A stretch of DNA of 64,000 nt, taken from assembly GCF_000699445.3 (NCBI RefSeq), contig NC_067201.1:17043501-17107500 (forward strand). The letters run 5' to 3'. This DNA is from Schistosoma haematobium (lineage: Eukaryota > Platyhelminthes > Trematoda > Strigeidida > Schistosomatidae). Under the pieces are notes generated by a model. That model made no database searches, had not been told where the DNA came from, and worked only from the letters and a program-made list of their open reading frames with translations. The position numbers and the translations under genes are program-made. Positions 25,401 to 32,320 of the stretch are shown piece after piece. Within the stretch, counting starts at the first letter, position 1. Each line of letters opens with the position of its first letter.

Positions 25401-25796
25401 GATTTTGACTCAATTCCTCATGAGTCATCATCATTATCATCATCTGGTATGCGATCATATGTTGAATCCCCTGTAGAACAAGCGGATACATCATTAAATT
25501 TAAATGACGACATTGAATTGATCAGTCGAAATTTACGATCATCATCTGGTAAAATGAATACCGTTATTGACGATAATGACGATGATGATTCATCTTTATC
25601 ACCTTCATTGAATTCACTGACTACTGATAATACAATTAATAACAATAATAATATTCAGTTATCATATCCAAGTCCTATACTTGAGGAAAAGGAAGAAGAA
25701 GAAGCGGAAGTAGAAGAAGTATATACCGACAATAATGATCTTGATGATAACCATCATTGTGAAGTTGAAGTACCAAGAATGACAAAATCTCTCTAA
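4217..25796 (+). CDS. TRPM: TRPM-family cation channel, C-terminal part (nine exons)
   Basis: Gene-level entry for exons at 4217-4487, 9319-9536, 11089-11221, 12592-12932, 15394-15658, 16527-16647, 18520-18904, 22817-23442 and 25257-25796. Joined, they give 965 codons plus a stop with no internal stop, and every junction has GT..AG ends in matching phase. TRPM proteins are tetrameric cation channels of plasma or organelle membranes. Visible parts, numbered from the first whole codon: S6 helix at about 15-43 with a FVNVVIAVF core; the post-S6 block with [12 protein letters not shown] and PPPFIII (59-77); the [12 protein letters not shown] block (174-185); a short helical segment (about 210-240); a [12 protein letters not shown] motif (435-446); an acidic Asp/Asn-rich region (about 625-705); and an acidic, Ser-rich tail. 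The YTTI motif points to the TRPM1/3/6/7 side of the family. I see neither an alpha-kinase nor a NUDT9-H domain, so this does not look like the TRPM2-like channel implicated in praziquantel action. Pore loop, S1-S5 and N-terminus are outside the window or unrecognised. Confidence 0.9.
5630..6319 (+). mobile_element. Penelope-like element fragment with GIY-YIG endonuclease
   Basis: Frames in this stretch encode the 3' part of a Penelope-like retroelement. Around 5995-6065 the translation reads like a GIY-YIG core ([19 protein letters not shown]). Around 6077-6304, one frame over, follows the conserved continuation, with [11 protein letters not shown] and a C-terminal helix with [16 protein letters not shown] nucleases are the integration endonucleases of canonical Penelope-like elements. 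A frameshift near 6070 separates the two halves, so the copy is dead. About 690 bp, extending upstream to the shared non-coding segment, are repeated in inverted orientation at 29648-30360. Confidence 0.8.
7035..7385 (-). mobile_element. RTE-type retrotransposon 3' end with TAAG tail
   Basis: The minus strand encodes the C-terminal end of the RTE-like polyprotein, including the region equivalent to [11 protein letters not shown], and ends in GGCGTAAGTAAG followed by repeated TAAG (seen on the plus strand as CTTA repeats at 7035-7054). It is 5'-truncated at about 7385. The short tetranucleotide tail in place of poly(A) is typical of the RTE clade. Confidence 0.75.
7912..8093 (-). repeat. tRNA-derived SINE with damaged hammerhead motif
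   Basis: On the minus strand this starts with a tRNA-like head: an A-box-like sequence around TGGTTTAGTGGTTAAG and a B box GGGTTCGAATCC, together the internal RNA polymerase III promoter. It continues into a hammerhead-like segment: stem I arm GCACTG, core CTAAGGT (canonical CTGANGA), stem II loop CCCACAATAG, GAAAC, a GGCC stem III, then GTT and CAGTGC. The core has changes at conserved positions, so self-cleavage is unlikely in this copy. The tail reads through GTGGTCTAGC to CATGATC, shared by all copies. Confidence 0.8.
9319..9536 (+). CDS. TRPM: TRPM exon: basic and Asn-rich linker
   Basis: The acceptor is GATAG ending at 9318 and the donor GTAAGT starts at 9537. Phases match the flanking exons (one base completing an Arg codon at the start, one base left at the end). 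It codes for [10 protein letters not shown], then a linker with a run of eight Asn residues, then an acidic stretch. The linker sits between the post-S6 segment and the HDFEEEC block. In vertebrate TRPMs this linker is short and basic, so the Asn-rich insertion looks lineage-specific. Confidence 0.85.
9537..11088 (+). other. TRPM intron
   Basis: About 1.55 kb of AT-rich intron. I see no recognisable repeat family or open frame in it. Confidence 0.7.
11089..11221 (+). CDS. TRPM: TRPM exon: HDFEEEC block
   Basis: The acceptor is CTCTAG ending at 11088 and the donor GTAAGC starts at 11222. It encodes 43 whole residues with [20 protein letters not shown] near the start. This block is strongly conserved in TRPM C-termini (family form L-H-D-F-E-E-Q-C-V/I-E). 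The remainder is charged and probably helical, leading toward the coiled-coil assembly region. Confidence 0.93.
11222..12591 (+). other. TRPM intron with a degenerate SINE
   Basis: About 1.37 kb of intron. A pyrimidine-rich tract lies around 11640-11840, and a SINE fragment lies at about 12115-12215. Nothing else is recognised. Confidence 0.7.
12115..12215 (-). repeat. SINE fragment, hammerhead region degenerate
   Basis: This is the minus-strand 3' part of the tRNA-derived SINE family. It keeps GAAACGG, TTCAGTGCTTCC and GGTTTTCAGTGGTGATC, but the tRNA-like head and the CTGANGA core are not recognisable. Confidence 0.65.
12592..12932 (+). CDS. TRPM: TRPM exon: helical segment after HDFEEEC block
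   Basis: The acceptor is CCCACAG ending at 12591. The donor is taken as GTATGA at 12933, because it leaves the one base needed to complete a Glu codon with the next exon; reading on instead gives a stop nine bases later. It codes for 113 whole residues. The first part ([20 protein letters not shown]) has the position and charge of the TRPM coiled coil. The rest is low-complexity Thr/Ser/Asn-rich linker ending in [13 protein letters not shown]. Confidence 0.85.
12933..15393 (+). other. TRPM intron with a GC-richer island
   Basis: About 2.46 kb of intron. Between about 14330 and 14760 the base composition shifts and there is a 79-codon open frame (14494-14733) that I cannot assign. The rest is AT-rich and featureless to me. 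Confidence 0.6.
14330..14760 (+). other. Unassigned GC-richer segment in intron
   Basis: The segment stands out from the surrounding AT-rich intron by composition. It contains a plus-strand open frame at 14494-14733 (79 codons) with a Pro/Thr-rich product. Its codons do not resemble any family I recognise. It could be an old mobile-element fragment or an unused exon; the sequence does not decide. Confidence 0.3.
15394..15658 (+). CDS. TRPM: TRPM exon: Ser/Arg/His-rich cytoplasmic tail
   Basis: The acceptor is TTTAG ending at 15393 and the donor GTAAGT starts at 15659. Two bases complete the split Glu codon and two are left at the end. It encodes 87 whole residues, basic and rich in Ser and His, with no stop across 265 bases in an AT-rich background. 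No motif of known function is seen. The exon is accepted on open frame, splice sites and phase agreement on both sides. Confidence 0.82.
15659..16526 (+). other. TRPM intron
   Basis: About 870 bp of AT-rich intron in which nothing further is recognised. Confidence 0.7.
16527..16647 (+). CDS. TRPM: TRPM exon: YTTI...DID motif
   Basis: The acceptor is AAATAG ending at 16526 and the donor GTAAGT starts at 16648. One base completes a split Glu codon and the exon ends in phase 0. It encodes 40 whole residues ending [18 protein letters not shown]. The YT-S/T-I-x-D-x-ID-x-x-C pattern is conserved in the distal C-terminus of the TRPM1/3/6/7 group. That makes this a useful anchor showing that the downstream exons belong to the same gene. 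Confidence 0.9.
17297..17577. mobile_element. Possible MITE with short terminal inverted repeats
   Basis: The left end reads ACTATAATTTATGGAC and the right end reads GTCCACAAATTATGGTTT. These are inverted relatives over about 16 bases with two or three mismatches. The enclosed 250 bp are less AT-rich than the intron and encode nothing. The layout suits a non-autonomous DNA transposon; I could not identify a target-site duplication or the family. Confidence 0.4.
17780..18029 (-). mobile_element. RTE-type retrotransposon 3' end with TAAG tail
   Basis: A minus-strand 3' fragment of the same RTE family, ending in GGCGTAAGTAAG and further TAAG units (plus-strand CTTA repeats at 17780-17797). It runs back through the coding segment equivalent to the region just after [10 protein letters not shown] and is truncated at about 18029. 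Confidence 0.78.
18520..18904 (+). CDS. TRPM: TRPM exon: Thr/Ser/Asn-rich tail
   Basis: Two tandem acceptors (CTAACAG) lie eight bases apart. The first, ending at 18519, keeps the frame open in the phase 0 required by the previous exon; the second hits a stop within a few codons. The donor GTAAGT starts at 18905, leaving one base. It encodes 128 whole residues, mostly Pro/Ser/Thr/Asn, with [20 protein letters not shown] as the only distinctive patch. No known domain. Confidence 0.82.
19878..20010 (+). repeat. SINE, 5'-truncated, damaged hammerhead motif
   Basis: A plus-strand copy that keeps only the B-box end of the tRNA-like head (GTTCGAATCC). The hammerhead segment has stem I GCACTG, core CTGCGTA (canonical CTGANGA, so two conserved positions changed), CCCACAATAG, GAAACGGCC, GTT and CAGTGC. 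The last section is the common tail up to CATGATC. Confidence 0.75.
20145..20390 (+). repeat. Dispersed repeat, inverted partner near 50.9 kb
   Basis: This segment shares an ordered series of matches with the reverse complement of 50840-51060, including GTGAACGAGAACACAAGTGG and AATACTTCATTTGCAAAAT. The copies are diverged and have small indels. I cannot assign the family. Confidence 0.6.
21650..22166 (+). mobile_element. Solo LTR-like segment
   Basis: This stretch of about 515 bp aligns end to end with 53490-54035. Shared landmarks are CGCCAAT, TATCGGTCCTGCTTC-type sequence, CAGCCTC, ACCATAAAATG, ACAAGAT, GTGGCTGT, TTAACAATTAT, and a 3' end near CATTCATTATCC followed by GGGACATATCAG. It starts with TGTGG. 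The length, two dispersed copies and absence of coding capacity suit an LTR retrotransposon's terminal repeat left after recombination. The exact ends are uncertain. Confidence 0.55.
22817..23442 (+). CDS. TRPM: TRPM exon: acidic Asp/Asn-rich region
   Basis: The acceptor is AATAG ending at 22816, with two bases completing a His codon. The donor GTAAGT starts at 23443, in phase 0. At 626 bp it is the longest exon here and is fully open. After a Tyr/Asn-rich start it encodes about 80 residues dominated by Asp, Glu and Asn, then a charged helix-like piece with [20 protein letters not shown] and a basic [10 protein letters not shown] patch. The acidic region comes from GAT/GAC/AAT repeats and is not a known TRPM domain. 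Confidence 0.85.
23443..25256 (+). other. Last TRPM intron
   Basis: About 1.8 kb of intron, AT-rich. A degenerate tRNA-like SINE head lies in minus orientation at about 24800-24895. The last exon begins after TTCCTTCACAG. Confidence 0.75.
24800..24895 (-). repeat. Degenerate tRNA-derived SINE head
   Basis: The minus strand reads like a tRNA-derived promoter region: an A-box-like TGGTTCTAGTGGTTAAG and, about 35 bases on, a decayed B box (AGATTCGGTTCC). No hammerhead segment is visible next to it. Confidence 0.4.
25257..25796 (+). CDS. TRPM: TRPM last exon and stop codon
   Basis: The acceptor TTCACAG ends at 25256 in phase 0, matching the previous exon. It encodes 179 residues and ends with TAA at 25794-25796. 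The product is acidic and Ser-rich, with Asp, Asn and Glu runs (for example [19 protein letters not shown]) and the C-terminus RMTKSL. The final T-K-S-L could be tested as a PDZ-type ligand, but it is not a strong consensus. No alpha-kinase or NUDT9-H domain follows. Confidence 0.87.
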   Translation, partial: TENLPDSTEKSPIIGHTHEVGLISSEDMGDFLSHVANEEEAVDPDLDLDFDSIPHESSSLSSSGMRSYVESPVEQADTSLNLNDDIELISRNLRSSSGKMNTVIDDNDDDDSSLSPSLNSLTTDNTINNNNNIQLSYPSPILEEKEEEEAEVEEVYTDNNDLDDNHHCEVEVPRMTKSL

Positions 25797-26153
25797 CTTA
25801 GCATAAACACACATAAGCACACAAACTAACTTTCAGGATTTGTCTTTTCAGTTACGTTTTTTTCTTTTTGAAAAGAAACGTTTATCAAATTTACACACTT
25901 TCTCTTAATATTAATCAAATATGTATATAAAATAACACTAAAATGTAATGGATATTCACTCAAATAGTGATAAAAATATCAGTTGATCTTTTAATATCAA
26001 ATAGATATGCACTCTGTTTATTTTTCAGAGTTAGATATATATGTGTGCATGTATCATATAACATTGTCTTACATAATTACTTCACAAACACATTATACAT
26101 GGCGATACCGATGTTAGTAACGTTACTATGGTCCTTATTTTATCCAATATGAA

Positions 26154-26159
26154 AATAAA
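26154..26159 (+). terminator. Candidate TRPM poly(A) signal
   Basis: An AATAAA hexamer about 360 bases after the TRPM stop codon. Another lies at 26252-26257. Either could be used; the sequence does not decide. Confidence 0.45.
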
Positions 26160-26259
26160 AAATATTTATGCGTTGAGATTTCCCTTTATTACCAATTCGG
26201 TGTAATTTTTTTGTATAGTACAATTTACAATGAAAAAACAAACGAATGTTTAATAAATG

Positions 26260-27089
26260 TAAAGTAAAAAACAATATGGTTGTTCAAATATGATCTTAAT
26301 CATTTCTGCCTTTGTTCGTAATTTTCTGTGATCTACAGTTAGTGTAAATGTATATTTCTATATATTTCACTTTTTTCCTGTCTTTTCAACTTTTAACAGA
26401 TTTCTGTGTGACTATACTCCACACAGACACAATCACACATACTTCCTCCTTCACATCCATTTTAATCCATGTATCACAACGAAGATATCCATTTGTTAAT
26501 TTAAAAACTTACTACTTTTATGATTGATATTATTCCCATTTTCTAATACCTAACATATGTCTATTATTTATTGTAAAACTTCTCAAATTTTCTTTTGTTA
26601 GATATGATTATTAATGTCCTAGATGAATTTTCTCCAAAAAAATATATATATATATGTAGAGTGACTACTGATTTATTTACAAGTAACTCAGATCTTTTAC
26701 AAAATTAAATTCATAGATTACATCACAGAATGATCTTTGATAAACATTAACACCAGTTTCGTCTTAGTATGACTCCTCAGCAGTCGGTATCTATGACCCC
26801 ACTACAGGAGATTAAACTAAGAGTCTCAGTCTTATGACAAGCGTTCATCCTTTAAACCATTGAGCCTGAATCCAGTTGCCCATACGTCCAACTTCAGTCG
26901 ATTTGTGATACTGTACGACCATCCTACGTTCTCTGTAGTGAATAACTTTCTCGCAGTCGACCTGGCTGAACTCGACTGGTTACGGATTCTCGCAAAAGCT
27001 CCTGAAACCGCATCTTGAAGTCATTCATTGGTGAACAGATACTTATAATCACTATAGGAGTTTTGTAGAGATTGTAGAATTTTTATGAT
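26260..27089. other. Intergenic, contains a diverged SINE
   Basis: No gene is recognised. The one feature is a minus-strand SINE-like block at about 26735-26900; the rest is AT-rich spacer. Confidence 0.6.
26735..26900 (-). repeat. Diverged SINE with intact CTGAGGA core
   Basis: The minus strand contains ACTGCTGAGGAGTCATACTA followed by AGACGAAAC, i.e. a hammerhead 5' core CTGAGGA and 3' core GAAAC bracketing a short stem II (GTC/GAC). The sequence then departs from the family, so the 3' arm of stem I is missing and no complete ribozyme can form. A decayed tRNA-like head (ATTGAGCC..AAACCATTG) lies upstream on the same strand. Confidence 0.55.
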
Positions 27090-28840
27090 TTTCAGTGGTG
27101 GTATTGCTAAGGCTGCTATTTTAGATACTTAAATAGTGGACAAAGCTGAAAATTATTCTGACGAAGAACATTAATAAAGCCTTGCGGGGTTTTACAACGG
27201 GTGACAATACTTTAATTACAAAACCAGACAAACGTTATGGAGTAGTTCACATTGGACGAAATTGACTATTTAAACAGAATGAAGATCCTTTTAAATTATA
27301 GAAGTAAATTCGGAAACCTAGTACTGAAGAATAATGTGACCGACAGGGTTGGAAAACAACCAATAGACACTGAAGCAATTAAATAAGGTTTAATGCTCGA
27401 AATAGTTAGACCTACAAGAACAATAACTCCAAGTCTATATGGTCTGCCGAAATGCACAGACGTAGCTTGCCCCTTTGACTCGATATAAATATGAACAATT
27501 CAGCCTGAAATAATACAGCAGGTTGGATAATGAAATTCTCAAGTGGTTACGCAAATAAATAATTGTGTAAAGCGCCAAGGACTCCTTCGGACTTCTTGGT
27601 AATATAAGAAATCTACTGGTCAAAAATAAATTTGAAATATCATGAGATAAATCGTCTTTATTTACCAACATTCTCCTGCTGGAAATTGTGAATTTTATTT
27701 GCATTGAACAAATATGAGGCTTTATAGAAACCTTGATTCCCGTATCTGCAATAGAAGAGTTGATTCTCAGACACACGATGAATGTTCACTTCCGACTCAA
27801 CAAATACTATAGATAAGTAGATGATGAAACCATGGGATCACTATTCGGTCCTGTACAGCAGACTTTTCTTGCAAAACTGAAAAATGGACCACTTAAAGAC
27901 ACACTTAGTCACCTAAAATCTTACTATTGCCATATAGATGATGCTTTCATAGTATTAGAAAAATAACATGAGAAGGATAATTTACTCAGTATATGTAATA
28001 ACATTCATCTATCTATTACTTCTACACGTGGAGAAGAACAGACCAATAGCGTATCGTTTCTAGATGTCCAACTAAGAAGAAGAGTAGATGGGACATTAAA
28101 AGAGGGATACATAGAAAATCTGTAGTTGGACAACATACTTATTTCAATAGTTCAAAACCAATCATAATTAAAAGAAAATAAAAATCTCAATTCATCGTGC
28201 CAGAATGATTTGCTCCAACGAAACTGTTGAAGATGAATTGAGTAATATTAATAATCTGCTAAGAAGGAACGGATATTCAAATAAATTCATCAATTAACAC
28301 ATGAATGAAATAGAAATAAGACCGAAGGTAACAATTGTTCAGAAAGTCAGTGTTCTTGAAATTACTGTTTCTAAGTGACGCTACCGAGGAAAATAAGACG
28401 TAAACGTTAGGAAAAGGGATGGGAGAAACACTTACTTCAGACAAATTGAATGAGGTTTCCCATAATTGACCGATAATGATAACCATCAATAAATAAAGAC
28501 AGTCTGAATTCGCCACATCCATCTGTATTTATCACCCCAGTCGCTCCTGCAGAGCCAGTTATGTAGGATGTACAGTTCAGTAAGTCAGCCATCGTATAGC
28601 AGAACAGCGTCCGTCCTGGCTGAGCAAAGGTATGGTGAAGAAAGCCAACAGCTCGATATGGGCCCATTTAGTGCAAACTGGTCATGGTGCTATTATAAAC
28701 CAATCCTTTTCAACTATTTATTGGGTGAGTAATTTTTTGCTAAAGCTTGTCAGATTTAAAGTCCTTCAAGCGGCTGAAGCAATAGCCATCCGGATTAAGA
28801 AACTGGAGCTATGCGAACAAAAGAAATATTTTTAACTACT
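27090..28840 (+). pseudogene. Decayed Penelope-like element, RT plus GIY-YIG
   Basis: Fragments in all three plus frames follow the order of a Penelope-like polyprotein. ITKPDK...GVV lies at about 27217-27260 (RT N-terminal region) and SLYGLPK at about 27430. A TMGSLFGPV-like piece lies at about 27830. YYCHIDDAFIV at about 27923-27956 holds the YxDD catalytic box. SVSFLDVQLRRRVDG lies at about 28050-28095. A GIY-YIG remnant CRASYVGC at about 28540 is followed by SSIWAHLVQTGH and a C-terminal helix EAIAIRIKKLEL ending near 28835. Many stops and frameshifts are present, so it cannot make an active protein. These elements have an RT related to telomerase and a GIY-YIG nuclease. Confidence 0.82.
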
Positions 28841-29149
28841 TCTCCTCCCTTGACCAACCTCAAAACCAATTAATCAATAGTAATCTTAGCTATTGAATGA
28901 CCTAATTTGACTATTATACTTACGACCTTTCTTAGTCAAGTGTAATTATCTCTGTTATCATTATTCGCAAATCTTTGTATTATTTAAATAGAGCAAGAAC
29001 AAACATTGATGCAGAATAGTATGAATTTATATTATTTCGAGGTTTCTCGTCAGCTGCTTACAAACCAAAATTGTGATAGAATTTTTTTTTACATGGAGAT
29101 AGTATGAAACAATTGACATAAATGAGTGTAAATAACTGGATTACAAAGA

Positions 29150-29152
<3 letters not shown>

Positions 29153-29204
<52 letters not shown>
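29153..29204. repeat. (TA)n microsatellite
   Basis: An uninterrupted TA dinucleotide run of about 50 bases. (TA)n tracts of this size are common in schistosome DNA and can extrude as cruciforms. Confidence 0.95.
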
Positions 29205-29206
<2 letters not shown>

Positions 29207-29647
29207 TAGAAACAGGTCAGAGGTCAAAAAAGGGGTTAATTCAGGTTGGGTGGTGTAATAGTTTAGTGAAGTTCATAAATTGTGTGATAATTAGAGATTA
29301 ATGTTCTTTGTATTATCATTATTACTATTGGTTAAACATCATTATTAATCTCCCCTATACATGGTTCATTCAGTTACTTCGCATTCATCCTACCTTATTA
29401 CGTCTTAATAAAAATTTTCTACACAATATAGTCTCGATAATACAATGAGAAGACGAAGTTTATCAGAATTATGTGATGATATATTAGCGCAATACATTTC
29501 GAACAATCTGATCACACATATACTTGTTAAGAACATTTATATATGAAAATTAAAAAGGTCAACTAGACAGGTTAAGGGTAAGTCATAACAAAGGAAAAAT
29601 ATTGAAGTACACAAAAACAAATGTGATTACTACTCTTGATAATAAAT

Positions 29648-30360
29648 CAGCATTACCAGGGTATGTTAGGTGTAAGGACAAATTGTTTTTGAACGCATAA
29701 ATGGGAGTTTCAATTTCCGTATAGCCAAGGCTTCAATAAACCTTAGTATACGTTCTCGAAGGCTTTTGTATAACACAACAAATGCTGATTTGATGTCAAC
29801 CATATGACCAGTCTCAGTCAAATGTTTCGCAATGGAAGATGATGTTGGTCTATCCCGTGATCTTATTTGATCGTTGGAATCCATTTGTTTCTGCACCCAC
29901 CCTTAATTGCAAATCTCTATTGCTCCTCCCTATGTACGTGTTTCCACACATACATGTAAATTGATAGACACTATGGGATGTGATACAATCGCTTGCGTGC
30001 TGTTTGGGCTTTTGGTGAAAAATAGACCATGTCTTTTAGATAATGACGAGTTGGGCTGCATAAAATGTTCGGTTGATAGCTAATTTAAGTCATCGTTTCA
30101 ACACGAGACTATTTGTGTCGCCTCTAAATGGTAACATAATGTAAACTGGCCTTTTGGGTGCTAGAAGCGTCATAGGTCTAGTCGTATTGCAATCCTTACA
30201 CAATACAATCTTCCATTAAACATTTGATTGCACATTTAATTGCACTATTATTTCTCTCACCCTATCTGATCCATATTTATTGAGATCATGGATCACTAAA
30301 CATTTTCACTTAACAACATATAAGCTGATCAAAGTTAACATTCCATGTGAGTCATATCAA
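29648..30360 (-). mobile_element. Penelope-like fragment, inverted copy of 5.6-6.3 kb
   Basis: The reverse complement matches 5630-6319 over its whole length at high identity: the same non-coding lead-in, the GIY-YIG core, the same frameshift position, and the same C-terminal tail SKTICPYT. The products differ at only a few residues (for example TETGHMV versus IETGHKV; SLRERI versus SLRGCI). Both copies stop at the same point upstream, as expected for insertions truncated at a shared boundary. Confidence 0.85.
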
Positions 30361-30640
30361 CATTAACAATTTTATTCTATTTTATTTGACATTCCTAAAT
30401 TCACATGCTTTAAACGATGTAATTTGCCCTTAACCTGGCCATTTTTCTGACTATTAATTTAGATATATGAAAAGAATAATCTGCATTCAAATATCTTTGC
30501 TTTGATGATGGGGATCTTTAAACAATCGTCTGATGTTTTGATGTTTTCACATATTCTCAACATCCATCTGTTGATTCAAAATATTTAGTTTGTTCTCTTT
30601 TAAAATATTATGTGATCTAATAACTCTTTAAGCATCCCAG

Positions 30641-30860
30641 AGTTGATGTAGGTACATCCGACTTACGAGTCCCGAATAGGACGAAACGAGCGTCCTGGAT
30701 TCCACTGCTAGCCACTATCCATCTTTGCTTAAAAAGCTTGTGACTTAAGGCTATATCAAGGCAATCCGCACAGGATGCACATATGCCAACATGAGACTGA
30801 TCAATTGCAGTGCTAAATAATAATGGGAAGATACAATAAAACAACACAAGTGAATTTAAT
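30641..30860 (+). repeat. Sm-alpha-like repeat with near-intact hammerhead
   Basis: Positions 30651-30705 match the hammerhead region of the schistosome Sm-alpha repeat. GGTACATCC is one stem I arm, paired with GGATTCC. CTTACGA stands at the core position (canonical CTGANGA, so only the G5 position is changed). Stem II is GTCC/GGAC around CGAATA. GAAAC follows, then a short GAGC stem III and GTC before the cleavage point. The downstream body CCACTGCTAGCCACTATCC is also Sm-alpha-like. G5 is essential for catalysis, so this copy is probably inactive. Confidence 0.75.
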
Positions 30861-31017
30861 AACTATTTAGTTAAATTTTCTAATCTTTATAAATCATCAC
30901 TTTGATTGTTACAATCGTCTTTCTTTTAATTACTCAATAAATCATTCTATATTATTTTATAATCATTGTGATACAGTATTATATTACATATAGTGGAGAT
31001 TTGTAGCTCAGGTGGAT

Positions 31018-31337
31018 GATTTTGATGGAGTTTTATTCTCTGAGCTGGATGGTTTGGTCGTGGAGCTTTCATCGTTCTTCTGAACGACATCATCAACACG
31101 AACTTCAGTTAGAAGTAAAGCGTTCAAATTTCCCCACATGTGGTAAGTAAACAATCACAGGTTTAAGATCAACAAGAACCAATCAATATCGAGGTCTGTA
31201 GGAGAAGCTGTGAATCACATGTGGAGAAATTCGCACGCTTCACTTCTATCTGAAGTTTGTGATGATATCGTTCAGAAGAACGATGAAAGCTCCACGACCA
31301 AACCATCCAGCTCAGAGAACAAAACTCCATCAAAATT
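31018..31337. mobile_element. Fold-back element with hammerhead-like arms
   Basis: Two arms of about 125 bp (31018-31144 and 31215-31337) are inverted copies of each other, with about 70 bp between them. The arms begin ATTTTGATGGAGTTTT and contain CTGGATGGTTTGGTCGTGG. The spacer resembles the distal part of the longer single-arm copy at 49967-50240. Each arm carries a hammerhead-like motif (minus strand 31055-31103; plus strand 31255-31300). Inverted arms with ribozymes suit Penelope-like terminal repeats, but no RT is attached here. Confidence 0.65.
31055..31103 (-). ncRNA. Hammerhead-like motif in fold-back arm
   Basis: On the minus strand a stem I arm TCGTG is followed by TTGATGA (canonical CTGANGA; position 3 is T instead of C). 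A seven-pair stem II (GTCGTTC/GAACGAT, loop AGAA) comes next, with one unpaired T before it. GAAAG, a minimal AGCT stem III, C, and the matching stem I arm CACGA complete the motif. The stems are convincing. The changed C3 and the extra T argue against normal activity in this copy. Confidence 0.5.
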
Positions 31338-31899
31338 ATGTTACATAACTAATAACTAGAGAGAGCCATGACGAAAAACTAATTAAAGAAGAAATTTCCC
31401 GTTCTATTCGTTGTTTTACTACATATTCAAATGCGAATTAGCCTTAATGGTAAAAAATAAGGCTGCAAGCTTAACTTTCATTGTGAATTTTGATTGAATG
31501 GATGTCAATTGGAGTGCGATGCAAATCAGAGTTTTTAATTTTTCGACTCTTTTGAAATCTGCTTATTTGATTGGTTATTTAATACTTTCCTCAAATAATT
31601 AGTTGCACCAATGAGGTTATTGATTTCCAGGCGAATGAAATGTGATCAAGTGCAATCATAACATTTACGATAGGGCAATGAGATATAAAATTTGTGAGAA
31701 AATCTATAGTTTAATGGAAGAACTATAATAGTTTTGTCAATAAGTGTTCTATAAAGAAATTTGAGGTCATTATATGAAATCATGTGATGACATGATGGAT
31801 GTAAAAAGAGAGTTCCTTGAACTCAATTGAAATGAGTTCAGTACATTAAGGATAATTTATATTTAAATAAACTACGAAGTGAAATATTTTCCAGGAGTT

Positions 31900-32320
31900 A
31901 TTATTATTATTGGCTTTATTCAATATGATATTTTGGTACAGTATAGAGTATTTCAGCAAGTTTCTTACACACAAAAAAGGGAAAAAAGGTTTAGAAAAAA
32001 GAAATCTGAAGAACTGTACAACTTTTCAAATTAGAGATATGTTAAGAATGCAGGTTATTGACTAGGTTAACTCTAACAACCTGTTCGTCACAGAGTATAT
32101 TTGCTAGGTAAGGTATTATAGAACTTTTATACTTTTGCTTGATTGCATTGATTTTAATGTAATTACGTCTTGTTCTATCAGAAGATATACAAGGAGAAAG
32201 ATAAGAGTGAAGGGGATGGTTAGTATCTGATAAAATAACACCTGCCAAGAGTTTGCATGACTTTAGATGTCTATCCACAACCATATTTCAAGTTATTTCA
32301 TCGACTTGTATTAATATGTG
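31900..32320 (-). pseudogene. Non-LTR retrotransposon C-terminal fragment
   Basis: The minus-strand open frame at 32042-32284 encodes a product whose middle reads SDTNHPLHSYLSP..SDRTRRN and then KQKYKSSIIPYLANIL. This pattern (hydrophobic, D-x-x-HPL, RTRR, K-x-x-SIIPY) is typical of the extreme C-terminus of CR1/jockey-type reverse transcriptases. The AT-rich stretch down to about 31900 would be its 3' UTR, with AATAAAGCC on the minus strand. The RT itself is absent. Confidence 0.6.
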
